Positions 8,632 through 16,633 of a stretch of DNA of 64,000 nucleotides are shown here, piece after piece (position 1 is the first letter of the stretch; each line of letters opens with the position of its first letter). Source of the DNA: Flavobacterium psychrotrophum (GTDB taxonomy: Bacteria > Bacteroidota > Bacteroidia > Flavobacteriales > Flavobacteriaceae); NCBI RefSeq assembly GCF_003403075.1, contig NZ_CP031557.1, positions 4,712,001 to 4,776,000 of the forward strand, read 5' to 3'. Below the pieces are notes generated by a model, which saw nothing but the letters and a program-made list of their open reading frames with translations, was not told where the DNA came from and made no database searches. Made by a program: the position numbers and the translations under genes.

Positions 8632-9570
8632 ATGAAAGGACCGTTATTTTACTCGAAAATATTGCTTTTTGGAGAACATGGCATAAACAAAGGCTCTAAA
8701 GGTCTGGCTATACCATATAATTTTTATAACGGCGGCCTTAAGGTAGATGATACCGAGACCGAAGTGGCTAAGAAAAGTAATGCCGGCCTTCGCGGTTTTT
8801 TGGGGCATCTTGAACAGCTGCAGGCAGAAGAGCCGGAGCTTGTAACTTTTGATCTTGCCACGCTAAAACTTAATGTAGAGGCGGGTATGTATTTTGACAG
8901 CAGCATACCGCAAGGTTACGGCATAGGAAGCAGCGGCGCGTTAGTTGCAGCTATTTATGACCAGTATGCTAATGATAAAATTACGGTGCTTGAAAACCTT
9001 ACGCAGGAAAAACTCCTGAAGCTTAAAAAGATCTTTAGCCGTATGGAAAGTTACTTCCACGGTACGAGTTCAGGGTTAGACCCGCTTAACAGCTACCTGA
9101 GCCTTCCTATACTTATTAATTCTCACGACAGCATAGAGGCAACGGGCATCCCGATGCAAAACCTTGAAGGTAAAGGAGCTATTTTCCTTTTAGATTCAGG
9201 TATTGTAAAAGAAACAGCCCCTATGGTGCAAATATTCATGGAAAGCCTTAAAGATAAAGGCTTCCGTGCAATGATAAAAAACCAGTTCCTTAAATATACC
9301 GATGCTTCTATCGAAAGCTTTTTGCACGGCGATGTTAAGGCGCTTTTTTCTAATACCAAAAAACTTTCTAAGGTTGTGTATAACAACTTTAAGCCCATGA
9401 TACCGGAGCAGTTTCACGAGCTTTGGCAAAAAGGCATAGAAAGTAATGATTATTACCTTAAACTTTGCGGATCTGGTGGTGGTGGCTATATCCTGGGCTT
9501 TGCTCCGGATATTGACAGGGCTAAAGAAGCACTGAGCGGACACAAAGTTGAGGTAGTCTACCAGTTTTAA
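8632..9570 (+). CDS. Mevalonate kinase (GHMP kinase)
   Basis: Phosphorylates mevalonate in isoprenoid synthesis. The 312-residue protein has the GHMP pattern: KILLFGEHGIN (9-19), the ATP loop IPQGYGIGSSGALVAA (92-107), HGTSSGLDP with the candidate catalytic Asp (143-151) and the C-terminal glycine loop LCGSGGGGYILGF. Phosphomevalonate kinase is a possible alternative, but GEHG plus HGTSSGLD next to mvaD favours mevalonate kinase. Its own -7-like element TACCTTTA is at 8598-8605, although it is only 71 bases from mvaD. The gene behind it starts 3 bases after its stop, so these two are co-transcribed. Confidence 0.9.
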   Translation: MKGPLFYSKILLFGEHGINKGSKGLAIPYNFYNGGLKVDDTETEVAKKSNAGLRGFLGHLEQLQAEEPELVTFDLATLKLNVEAGMYFDSSIPQGYGIGSSGALVAAIYDQYANDKITVLENLTQEKLLKLKKIFSRMESYFHGTSSGLDPLNSYLSLPILINSHDSIEATGIPMQNLEGKGAIFLLDSGIVKETAPMVQIFMESLKDKGFRAMIKNQFLKYTDASIESFLHGDVKALFSNTKKLSKVVYNNFKPMIPEQFHELWQKGIESNDYYLKLCGSGGGGYILGFAPDIDRAKEALSGHKVEVVYQF

Positions 9571-9573
9571 ACT

Positions 9574-10146
9574 ATGGAAAACGGAATTACCGGCGTACTA
9601 AAGATGTTCTTTGAGGCGCTGTTCATTGGCCTGGCTATACTTATGCCTGTTGCCGCATTTATCAAAACTTCAAACCTGAAATTTTTACAGGCAAAAGATT
9701 TATTTATTCTGCAAGGTGTACAGGCACTTCGTATTATGGGTGTTTTTTATGCCATGCTACATATTCCTGATGTGTATAGTGTGTACTTTGCGAGTTCAGA
9801 GTTATCTAATGGCAGTAGTGTAGGTATCAGCTTTCCGGTATCCTACCAGTTGTTTCTGTTCTATCCGCCGTTAGCTTATCTTATCCTTACACAATTGTTA
9901 TGGATAAAGAAGCTGTATATTAAGAAAACAGCCTTAATTACATTTTGCTTTCTATTGTTGGTTTTTCCTACCAAGAATTTTGTTGCGATAGTTTCTGCAT
10001 TACAAGGGCAAGACCCAACATCTGCTTTATCCATTTACAATGCTAACTTTTTTGCCCGTGTTGGCTTGAGTATTGTAATATCATTCTTTACCGCGTTTGC
10101 CCTTATGGTACTTAGTGGTAAACTAAAGAATGTGGTGGAGAAGTAA
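9574..10146 (+). CDS. Membrane protein of unknown function coupled to mevalonate kinase
   Basis: 190 residues with about five hydrophobic segments (10-27, 42-62, 85-107, 116-133 and 160-184) and short loops. No known motif. It begins 3 bases after the mevalonate kinase stop and is closed by a terminator at 10190, so it is made with that enzyme. The position between mevalonate kinase and a UbiA prenyltransferase suggests a link to isoprenoid or prenyl-lipid metabolism, but this is inference from position only. Confidence 0.75.
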   Translation: MENGITGVLKMFFEALFIGLAILMPVAAFIKTSNLKFLQAKDLFILQGVQALRIMGVFYAMLHIPDVYSVYFASSELSNGSSVGISFPVSYQLFLFYPPLAYLILTQLLWIKKLYIKKTALITFCFLLLVFPTKNFVAIVSALQGQDPTSALSIYNANFFARVGLSIVISFFTAFALMVLSGKLKNVVEK

Positions 10147-10189
10147 GTTAGTGTGGACTCAAGATTCAGATACTTTACTTTTTAGATAC

Positions 10190-10214
10190 AAGCTTCCGTG
10201 AGGAAGCTTTTTTT
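10190..10214 (+). terminator. Rho-independent terminator
   Basis: Perfect stem AAGCTTCC / GGAAGCTT with a GTGA loop, followed by T run. It ends the mevalonate kinase unit. Confidence 0.85.
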
Positions 10215-10306
10215 ATGCAGAATAAAATTTTAAGCCCATTTCCTTTTATCTTTACAGGCTGTGGCAATAAACCTGTTGCATTTTAGTTAAAAATAAGAAA
10301 CAATCT

Positions 10307-11257
10307 ATGGCATCAAGAAAGGCAAAACTGGTTCTGATGAAAATCTTCAGCCTGTTTTCGGTAGTACGTGGCTATAACATTCCTGTTATAGTGCTGGCGC
10401 AGTACCTTTCTGCCATCTTTATATTAGATAAAGAACGCCGTTCCCTGGATGTTATACTTGACCTTAACCTGTTTTTTATTGTGCTGGCTTCATCACTTAC
10501 CATAGCATCGGGTTACATTATCAATAATTTTTACGATGCCCAGAAAGACCTTATTAACCGGCCTAAAAAATCGATGTTAGACAGGCTTGTGAGCCAGGGT
10601 ACAAAGTTGCAGGTGTATTTTGGGCTTAATTTTATTGTAGTGTTACTGGCATGGCTGGTTTCATGGCGGGCAGTATTGTTTTTTGCAGCCTACATTTTTC
10701 TTATTTGGTTTTACAGTCATAAGCTAAAACGCTATCCGCTTATTGGTAACCTAACGGCAGCACTACTGGCAGTATTACCTTTCTTTGGCATATTAATGTA
10801 TGTAAGTAAGTTTAATAATAACCTTTATTATGATGCGCAGCAGTTAGGGACAATATTTGCACATGCTACCTTTCTTTACCTCCTTATATTAGTGCGCGAA
10901 CTTATAAAAGACCTTGAAAACCTTGCCGGCGACCTGGTTGCTAACTATCGTACTATACCAGTAATGCTTGGCGAACGTAGGGCCAAAATAATTATTGCTG
11001 CACTTATAGCGCTTACTGTAATTCCGGTTTACCTGCTTATAGAAGTATATGATGTAGGGTATATGGATATTTACTTCTACGCCGGTATGCTGGTTATAAT
11101 CTACTTTTTGTATCGCTTGTGGGATGCCAATGGTAAAACCGATTATTCACTGCTGCACAATTTGCTTAAAGGCCTTATTGTGGCGGGTATCTTTAGTATT
11201 GTGCTTATAGACCCCGAAGTACTGGTGCACGGCAGGGAACTACTTGTTGAGGTATAG
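10307..11257 (+). CDS. UbiA-family prenyltransferase (geranylgeranylglycerol-phosphate geranylgeranyltransferase-like)
   Basis: Integral membrane prenyltransferase with seven to nine hydrophobic segments over 316 residues. The first Asp-rich motif NxxDxxxD is NFYDAQKD (N74, D77, D81) and a second Asp-containing loop is ELIKDLENLAGD, both on the same membrane face and binding Mg-diphosphate in this family. In flavobacteria such proteins are usually named geranylgeranylglycerol-phosphate geranylgeranyltransferase, but the acceptor cannot be read from sequence; a quinone or other lipid head group is also possible. The mevalonate genes upstream would supply its prenyl donor. A -7-like TATCTTTA lies at 10247-10254. 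Confidence 0.85.
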   Translation: MASRKAKLVLMKIFSLFSVVRGYNIPVIVLAQYLSAIFILDKERRSLDVILDLNLFFIVLASSLTIASGYIINNFYDAQKDLINRPKKSMLDRLVSQGTKLQVYFGLNFIVVLLAWLVSWRAVLFFAAYIFLIWFYSHKLKRYPLIGNLTAALLAVLPFFGILMYVSKFNNNLYYDAQQLGTIFAHATFLYLLILVRELIKDLENLAGDLVANYRTIPVMLGERRAKIIIAALIALTVIPVYLLIEVYDVGYMDIYFYAGMLVIIYFLYRLWDANGKTDYSLLHNLLKGLIVAGIFSIVLIDPEVLVHGRELLVEV

Positions 11258-11398
11258 TTTTTTTAGATTGCCGGATGATATAACTCTTGATTATGGGGGT
11301 GCACCCGCAACAGCTGAAAACCTGTCGCTTTGTTACTTTGAAACTCTGTTACTTTGCGACTTAAAAAAACCTATCTTTGCAAAAAATAGTTGACAGCA

Positions 11399-12328
11399 AT
11401 GAACAGTAACAGGCGTGGCGGCACACCCGGCAGGGGCGGAAGCGACAGAAAAAAAAGCAGTGGGCCATCTAAGCCTCTAAATAAATCGTCTAAACCTTTT
11501 GAACGCAAAAAAGAAGACAGCCGTGAGGGTGAAAAGCCTGAGCGCAAAGCTGCCTTTATAAAGGGTAAAGGGCCTAAGCCTTTTGAGCCGAAACCTGCAC
11601 CAAAAGTGCCTTTAGAAAAAGACGAGCTTCGCCTTAATAAATATATATCTAACTCAGGTATGTGCAGCCGAAGGGATGCAGATATTTACATACAAAGTGG
11701 TAATGTAAAAGTAAACGGCCAGGTAATTACAGAAATGGGTTACAAGGTAAAACTTACCGATCTGGTAGATTTTGACGGTGTACGCATTACCCCTGAGAAG
11801 AAAGAATATGTGTTGCTTAACAAGCCTAAAAGCTTTACTACATACAGCGAAGGCGACAAAGTTCAGCGCAATGTGTCTGAGCTTATAAAAGGTGCCAGTA
11901 AAGCAGTATTACAGCCGGTAGGGCGTATGGATATGAACACCACAGGGCTGTTGATATTTACTAACGATGCTGAGTTTATACGTAAGTTTGCACAGCCAAA
12001 CCAGAAATCGTTTAAAATATACCAGGTAACATTAGATAAAAATCTTAAGTTTGAAGACCTTGAGAGCCTTAGCCAGGGGGTAACACTTGATGGTCACCGC
12101 TTGTTTATAGATGAAATAAGCTATATAGACGGCCAGCCAAAAACGGAGATAGGCATTAAACTGCGTACGCCAAATACAAAGGTGGTTCGTGCTATTTTTG
12201 AAAGCTATAAGTATGATGTGCTTAAAATAGACCGTGTGTCTTTTGCCGGCCTTACTAAAAAGAACCTGCCGCGCGGTAATTACCGCCACCTTACAGAGCA
12301 GGAAGTTATTAACCTTAAGAACCAGTAA
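11399..12328 (+). CDS. RsuA/RluB-type rRNA pseudouridine synthase
   Basis: Isomerises uridine to pseudouridine in ribosomal RNA. After a disordered, Lys/Arg/Pro/Gly-rich N-terminal extension of about 74 residues comes an S4 RNA-binding domain (about 75-120, LRLNKYISNSGMCSRRDAD) and the catalytic domain with GRMDMNTTGLLIFTND, whose Asp178 is the catalytic aspartate of the GRLDxxTxGLL motif. Only the target position, and so RluB, RluF or RsuA naming, is open. The frame opens at a TTG (11390), but the ATG at 11399 is preferred; a TATCTTTG -7 element at 11372-11379 precedes it. Long basic tails of this kind are common in Bacteroidota. Confidence 0.92.
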   Translation: MNSNRRGGTPGRGGSDRKKSSGPSKPLNKSSKPFERKKEDSREGEKPERKAAFIKGKGPKPFEPKPAPKVPLEKDELRLNKYISNSGMCSRRDADIYIQSGNVKVNGQVITEMGYKVKLTDLVDFDGVRITPEKKEYVLLNKPKSFTTYSEGDKVQRNVSELIKGASKAVLQPVGRMDMNTTGLLIFTNDAEFIRKFAQPNQKSFKIYQVTLDKNLKFEDLESLSQGVTLDGHRLFIDEISYIDGQPKTEIGIKLRTPNTKVVRAIFESYKYDVLKIDRVSFAGLTKKNLPRGNYRHLTEQEVINLKNQ

Positions 12329-12690
12329 TGGATCCTATAGCTTTACAGCATATTGCCTTTAGGTGGATAGAAGCATTTAACGCGCGCGAACTTGAGCGCC
12401 TGTTAGATCTATATGCAGACGATGCCCAGCATTACAGCCCTAAGCTTAAAGTGCACCAGCCGGAAACAAACGGACTTGTAAAAGGCCGTGATGCCCTGAG
12501 ACAGTGGTGGAGGGGTGCTTATGAAAGGTTACCTTCATTATATTATAAACCGGGTACTTTTACTGCAAATGGCGACCGTGTATTTATAGAATACACACGC
12601 CAGGTAGACGGCGAACCCGATATGCTTATTGCAGAAGTGTTTGATGTAAAAGACGGAAAGATCGTTTTTTCAAGAGTATACCACGGGTAG
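12328..12690 (+). CDS. SnoaL/NTF2-like domain protein
   Basis: 120 residues forming one NTF2-like alpha+beta cone: an N-terminal helix pair (HIAFRWIEAFNARELERLLDLY), the typical DDAQHYSP and GRDALRQWWRGAYERLP segments, and closing strands (FDVKDGKIVFSRVYHG). Members bind small molecules or act as polyketide-type isomerases or stress proteins; no catalytic residues can be assigned here. The ATG shares one base with the stop codon of the pseudouridine synthase gene (TAATG), so it is translationally coupled to it. A terminator follows at 12751. Confidence 0.87.
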   Translation: MDPIALQHIAFRWIEAFNARELERLLDLYADDAQHYSPKLKVHQPETNGLVKGRDALRQWWRGAYERLPSLYYKPGTFTANGDRVFIEYTRQVDGEPDMLIAEVFDVKDGKIVFSRVYHG

Positions 12691-12750
12691 TAACAAGAGT
12701 GAAAGCTTTTAAAGTCGTCAGATTAAAAGATGATAGGCTAAATATAAAAA

Positions 12751-12779
12751 AAACCGTTGTGTTAGCAACGGTTTTTTTT
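12751..12779 (+). terminator. Rho-independent terminator
   Basis: Stem AAACCGTTG / CAACGGTTT (12751-12759 and 12766-12774) followed by T run. It insulates the ars-type operon from the upstream pair. Confidence 0.88.
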
Positions 12780-12807
12780 ATGGTGTAAAGTTATTGTGAA
12801 ATTTTTC

Positions 12808-12851
12808 TATATCGCATTTTGTATTTTTTTTTATTGTAATATTGCGATATA
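12808..12851 (+). promoter_or_regulatory. Inverted-repeat operator and promoter of the ars-type operon
   Basis: A perfect 9-base inverted repeat, TATATCGCA (12808-12816) and TGCGATATA (12843-12851), lies just before arsR. A near-consensus -7 element, TAATATTG (12837-12844), overlaps the right half-site, with a TTG at 12819-12821. This layout fits autorepression by the ArsR protein encoded next. The 26-base spacing is wider than a single ArsR dimer site, so each half may belong to a separate or looped site. Confidence 0.6.
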
Positions 12852-12864
12852 CAAATATAAAGAT

Positions 12865-13197
12865 ATGGGAATTACAAAAACGGCAGGATTTACAAAGACA
12901 CAAAACAGTATAGCAACCATGGCTAAGGCGCTTGGGCATCCTGCGCGGGTGGCTATAATTGAGTTTTTGCTAAATACACCTGGCTGTATATGTGGCGATA
13001 TTGTAAATGAATTGCCTCTTGCGCAGCCTACTGTATCACAACATCTTAAGGAGCTCAAAAATGCAGGGCTTATAAAAGGTACTATAGAAGGCACTGCTAT
13101 TTGCTACTGTATTGATGAAAATGCCATAACAGTGCTACAGCAGTATTTTGGAGTTATGGCTGGTACATTAGAACAAAAAAATAACAACTGTTGCTAA
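12865..13197 (+). CDS. arsR: ArsR/SmtB-family metalloregulator
   Basis: 110-residue winged-helix repressor that should leave DNA when arsenite or a related thiophilic ion binds. The HTH core is ALGHPARVAIIEFLL, then DIVNELPLAQPTVSQHLKEL (recognition helix) and the wing GTIEGTAICYCID. A CxC pair, Cys41 and Cys43 (GCICGD), is at the place where ArsR proteins of the ELCVCDL type bind As(III), and the protein ends in NNNCC. The frame opens 23 codons upstream at 12796, but that part would run through the operator, so MGITK at 12865 is chosen. DUF6428-like gene follows after 10 bases. Confidence 0.9.
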   Translation: MGITKTAGFTKTQNSIATMAKALGHPARVAIIEFLLNTPGCICGDIVNELPLAQPTVSQHLKELKNAGLIKGTIEGTAICYCIDENAITVLQQYFGVMAGTLEQKNNNCC

Positions 13198-13207
13198 ACA
13201 CATACAC

Positions 13208-13678
13208 ATGAAATTATCAGAATTAAAAGAACTATTGCCGGGGCTTACATCTTTAAAATTTAGTCTTAAAAATGGTGCTGACATACCAGCTCATTTTCAT
13301 ATTACAGAAGTTGGTAAAATAAGTAGGGAATTCATAGATTGCGGCGGAACTATTCGTAACGAATATACTGTAAATCTGCAATTATGGAATGCAGATGATA
13401 CAGATCATAGGCTGGAAGCTGGAAAGTTGCTAAATATTATAAAACTATCCGAAGAAAAGCTGGGTATTATTGATGGTGTTATAGAAATAGAGTACCAAGG
13501 AGCTACAATTGGCAAATATGGGCTTGATTTTAATGATGGAGCATTTTTGCTAGTGCCTACATATACCGCCTGCCTGGCGGAGGATGTCTGTGGTATTCCT
13601 GAATCAAAACCCAAAGTAAAGATGAGCGAACTCCAAAAAGAATCTTCATGCTGTGCGCCAAATTCAAGTTGCTGCTAA
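13208..13678 (+). CDS. DUF6428-like protein with Cys-rich tail, ars operon
   Basis: 156-residue cytosolic-looking protein without signal or membrane segment. I believe it belongs to the DUF6428 family, which in Bacteroidota commonly accompanies ArsR regulators. Two parts are visible: a globular region (1-130) with AHFHITEVGKISREFIDCGG and a beta-rich middle, and a tail with two vicinal Cys pairs (SSCCAPNSSCC). Together with Cys residues at LAEDVCGIP and the terminal CC of ArsR, this suggests handling of As(III) or another soft metal, for example as a chaperone or buffer. That role is inference; no enzyme motif is seen. Confidence 0.8.
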   Translation: MKLSELKELLPGLTSLKFSLKNGADIPAHFHITEVGKISREFIDCGGTIRNEYTVNLQLWNADDTDHRLEAGKLLNIIKLSEEKLGIIDGVIEIEYQGATIGKYGLDFNDGAFLLVPTYTACLAEDVCGIPESKPKVKMSELQKESSCCAPNSSCC

Positions 13679-13810
13679 GTGGATGCAGGGGCAAGAAAAT
13701 CGCGTTACCGTAAAATTGTTGTCATTACAGTTTCAGTAATTGTGCTTCAACTTATATTCGGGTTTGACCCAAAGTTTTGTATCATTAATATTATATGGCT
13801 TTTTGTTTGA
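13679..13810 (+). CDS. Small single-span membrane protein in the ars operon (GTG start)
   Basis: A 43-codon frame fills the gap between two ars genes exactly: its GTG directly follows the TAA of the DUF6428-like gene and its TGA ends 2 bases before the ATG of the arsenate reductase gene. The product has a basic N-terminus (RKSRYRK), one hydrophobic span (IVVITVSVIVLQLIFGF) and a short tail DPKFCIINIIWLFV with one Cys. No other in-frame start exists. Composition and spacing look like a real gene, but it could be the remnant of a longer membrane protein. No family recognised. Confidence 0.55.
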   Translation: MDAGARKSRYRKIVVITVSVIVLQLIFGFDPKFCIINIIWLFV

Positions 13811-13812
13811 TT

Positions 13813-14238
13813 ATGGATAAGAAAAATATTTTAGTGCTTTGTACAGGTAACAGCTGCCGAAGCCAAATTGCGGAAGGGTATCTTAAATTTTTTATCGGTA
13901 CTAAGGCTAATGTGTATAGTGCAGGAATAGAAACACACGGTGTTAACCCTAAAGCTATAAGTATTATGGCAGAAGACGGTATTGATTTGCAATCTCACAC
14001 CAGTAATAATTTTGATGAGTACCTGGGCATTTCTTTTGATTATGTAATTACAGTTTGTGATAATGCTAATGAACGCTGCCCATTTTTTCCTACTAAGGCA
14101 ATTAAGATGCATTATAATTTTCCTGACCCAGCAAAGGCAACGGGTACAGAGGAAGAGGTATCAGAAGAATTCAGGAAGGTACGCACTATGATTAAAAGCT
14201 ATGTAGAGAGCTTTGTTCATGAAAATTTTACCGCATAG
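13813..14238 (+). CDS. arsC: Arsenate reductase, LMW phosphatase-fold thioredoxin-coupled type
   Basis: 141-residue enzyme reducing arsenate to arsenite through a Cys relay. The P-loop CTGNSCRSQ places Cys10, Cys15 and Arg16, and VCDNANERCP places Cys82 and Cys89. These four positions are the same as in the staphylococcal pI258 ArsC, whose Cys10-Cys82-Cys89 relay is recycled by thioredoxin. The frame extends six codons upstream (MAFCLI), but the 2-base distance from the preceding small ORF supports MDKKN at 13813. A plain protein tyrosine phosphatase is ruled out by the Cys pair. No arsenite efflux gene follows; a shared terminator ends the operon. Confidence 0.93.
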   Translation: MDKKNILVLCTGNSCRSQIAEGYLKFFIGTKANVYSAGIETHGVNPKAISIMAEDGIDLQSHTSNNFDEYLGISFDYVITVCDNANERCPFFPTKAIKMHYNFPDPAKATGTEEEVSEEFRKVRTMIKSYVESFVHENFTA

Positions 14239-14246
14239 AATATAAA

Positions 14247-14275
14247 AAATGCCCGAAGCAATTCGGGCATTTTTG
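14247..14275. terminator. Bidirectional terminator between arsC and the M3 peptidase gene
   Basis: Perfect stem ATGCCCGAA / TTCGGGCAT (14249-14257 and 14262-14270) with a GCAA loop; A run before and T run after, so it can serve both converging genes. Confidence 0.85.
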
Positions 14276-14283
14276 TTGTATGA

Positions 14284-16461
14284 CTATTTCTTAATCGTTG
14301 CTTTTCCTTTTTTAACAGAGTCGGTTGGTTTGGTAATGGCATCAAGCCCGCGTTTTTTAAGCAGTGCTTTTGTAGACGGATCTGCCCTGCGAAATGATTT
14401 ATACATCGTAGCCGGATCTCCGGTGCCACCACGCTCCAGTATCTTTGTCCTAAAACCCGCTGCAAGCTGCCTGTTGAACAAAGATGTTTCTTTAAAAGCT
14501 TCAAAAGCATCAGTATCCAATACACCACTCCATATATAACTGTAATAGCCTGCGCTATAGCCGCCGCTAAAAATATGGTTGTAATAGGTACTGCGATAGC
14601 GTGGTATAATGCTGCTTATAAGCCCTATTTTCTTCATAGAGGCTTCTTCAAATGGTACAATGTTTTGTGTAATGGCTTCTGTACGGTTATGGTAATCCAT
14701 GTCCAGGTAGGCAGCGGCAAGATATTCTACGGTAGCAAACCCCTGGTCAAAAGTGCCTGCCTGCTGCATTTTCTCAATCAGTTCAGCAGGAATAACAGCC
14801 CCTGTTTTATAATGTTTTGCGTATAGGGTAAGTACTTCCGGGTCAGACGCCCAGTTTTCCATAATTTGCGATGGCAGTTCTACAAAATCGGTAGGAACGC
14901 TGGTTCCTGCAAGGCTTTCATAGGTTACATTACTTAATAAGCCATGTAACGCGTGGCCAAATTCATGAAAAAATGTACTGGCTTCATCAAATGTAAGCAA
15001 CGATGGTATGGTGGCTGTAGGCTTTGTAAAATTACATACGATAGAGATAATAGGGGTAATGCGTTTACCATCAACAGTGCGCTGCTTGCGGAAGCTTGTC
15101 ATCCATGCGCCGCCTTTTTTGCCCGCACGCGGAAAGAAGTCCATATATAATAATCCGAGTAATTTGCCGTCATTATCGGCAACCTCCCATGTCGTAACAT
15201 CTTTATGATATACAGGTGCATCTTTAACCTGTTTAAACTTTAATCCGTAAAGCCTGTCGCATACTAAAAATATTCCATCACGCACGCCGTCAAGGCTAAA
15301 ATAAGGTTTTAGTTCCTGCTCGTCAAGGCTGTAGCGTTGCTGACGTATTTTTTCGGTATAGTAACGCCAGTCGTAGGGTTGTACCTCTTCCTTAATCGTG
15401 TCGGCAAGCATCAGGGCCTCAATGTCGGCAGCCTCTTCTTTGGCTTTGGCCAATGCCGGAGACCATACTTCATCCATCAGTTTGTACACATTTTCGGGCG
15501 TTTTAGCCATACGCTCGTCCAGCACATAGTGTGCATGGGTTTTGTAGCCCAATATCTGTGCGCGTTCCATGCGCAGGTTTGCTAACTGAACAATATTAAT
15601 GCGGTTGTCTTTTGCATTACCGTTGTTGCCGCGGTTTTGGTAGGCTTCCCATATCTTTTTCCTGAGCTTGCGGTTATCTGCATATTGCAGAAACGGCATT
15701 ACGCTGGCATTTTGCAGTGTAAAAATCCACTGACCTTCTTTTTCCCTGGCTTTAGCTTCCTCTGCAGCGGCCGCAACAATACTTTCGGGTAATCCGGCAA
15801 GGTCGTCTTTGTTATCTATTACAAGTTGAAAATCATTGGTTTCTGCCAGTACGTTATCGCCAAACTTAAGCGATATTACCGCCAGCTCTCCGTTTATCTT
15901 GCGCAGGCGCTCCTTTTTATCTTCGGGGAGCCCGGCTCCATTGCGCACAAAGGCTTTGTATTTACGCTCCAGCAATTTTGCATCTTCATTATTCAGCTTC
16001 AGGTCAATTTGTTTGTCCCAAACCTGTTTTACGCGTGCAAACAGCTTTTCGTTCATATATATATTGTCGTAGTGCCTTGTTATTTCGGGCGCTATATCCT
16101 GGGCTACCAGTTGCAGTTGCTCATTTGTTTCGGCGCTGTTCAGGTTATTGAATACGGTATAAATACGGTTTAGTAACATGCCGCTGTCTTCAAATGCTAC
16201 TATGGTATTTTTAAAATCGGGCAGGGCATGGCTGTTTGCTATAGCATCTATCTCGCCCTGGTGTATGCGCATGGCCTCTTGTAAGGCCGGCTTAAAGTGG
16301 TCGTTTTTAATAACGTTAAACGGTGGAGCTCCATAAGGGGTATCCCAGGTAGCCAGCAACGGGTTTTCGTCGCCTATGGTACCTGCCTTATTTTCCTGGT
16401 GGCAAGACATAAGTGTAGTGGTTAATGTTAGTATTAGTAAGTTTCTTACTGTTTTTATCAT
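14284..16461 (-). CDS. M3-family zinc metallopeptidase lipoprotein (peptidyl-dipeptidase Dcp-like)
   Basis: Thimet-oligopeptidase-family enzyme that trims oligopeptides, here predicted to be exported. From the ATG at 16461 the 725-residue protein starts with a lipoprotein signal (LTTTLMSC, Cys20). The zinc site FHEFGHALHG (His499, Glu500, His503) lies about two thirds along, followed by the C-terminal zinc-ligand Glu region and FVELPSQIMENW, IFSGGYSAGYYSYIW and DAFEAFKE, all typical of Dcp/OpdA enzymes. The frame reaches 12 codons further upstream, but that form would bury the signal peptide. A Lys-rich C-terminal tail (KKGKATIKK) is extra. Lipid anchoring suggests periplasmic peptide use. 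Confidence 0.93.
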   Translation of the reverse strand: MIKTVRNLLILTLTTTLMSCHQENKAGTIGDENPLLATWDTPYGAPPFNVIKNDHFKPALQEAMRIHQGEIDAIANSHALPDFKNTIVAFEDSGMLLNRIYTVFNNLNSAETNEQLQLVAQDIAPEITRHYDNIYMNEKLFARVKQVWDKQIDLKLNNEDAKLLERKYKAFVRNGAGLPEDKKERLRKINGELAVISLKFGDNVLAETNDFQLVIDNKDDLAGLPESIVAAAAEEAKAREKEGQWIFTLQNASVMPFLQYADNRKLRKKIWEAYQNRGNNGNAKDNRINIVQLANLRMERAQILGYKTHAHYVLDERMAKTPENVYKLMDEVWSPALAKAKEEAADIEALMLADTIKEEVQPYDWRYYTEKIRQQRYSLDEQELKPYFSLDGVRDGIFLVCDRLYGLKFKQVKDAPVYHKDVTTWEVADNDGKLLGLLYMDFFPRAGKKGGAWMTSFRKQRTVDGKRITPIISIVCNFTKPTATIPSLLTFDEASTFFHEFGHALHGLLSNVTYESLAGTSVPTDFVELPSQIMENWASDPEVLTLYAKHYKTGAVIPAELIEKMQQAGTFDQGFATVEYLAAAYLDMDYHNRTEAITQNIVPFEEASMKKIGLISSIIPRYRSTYYNHIFSGGYSAGYYSYIWSGVLDTDAFEAFKETSLFNRQLAAGFRTKILERGGTGDPATMYKSFRRADPSTKALLKKRGLDAITKPTDSVKKGKATIKK

Positions 16462-16633
16462 AGTAGTAAAGTTAACCTTTATAATGCGGGGGCACAAATA
16501 AAGTGTTGATATCGTAATCCTTTAGCTGCAAATTACGGTTTATAAACGTCTTAAAGTATTAAGGCGGCGTTAAATAAGGCAGGGCTTTAACAGGAAAAAA
16601 CTAACTTTATTATACACTTATAATACACACCTT

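Noticed and set aside
14249..14539. Plus-strand frame starting inside the arsC terminator
   Set aside because: It overlaps the terminator and the end of the M3 peptidase gene on the other strand; composition is that of an antisense shadow.
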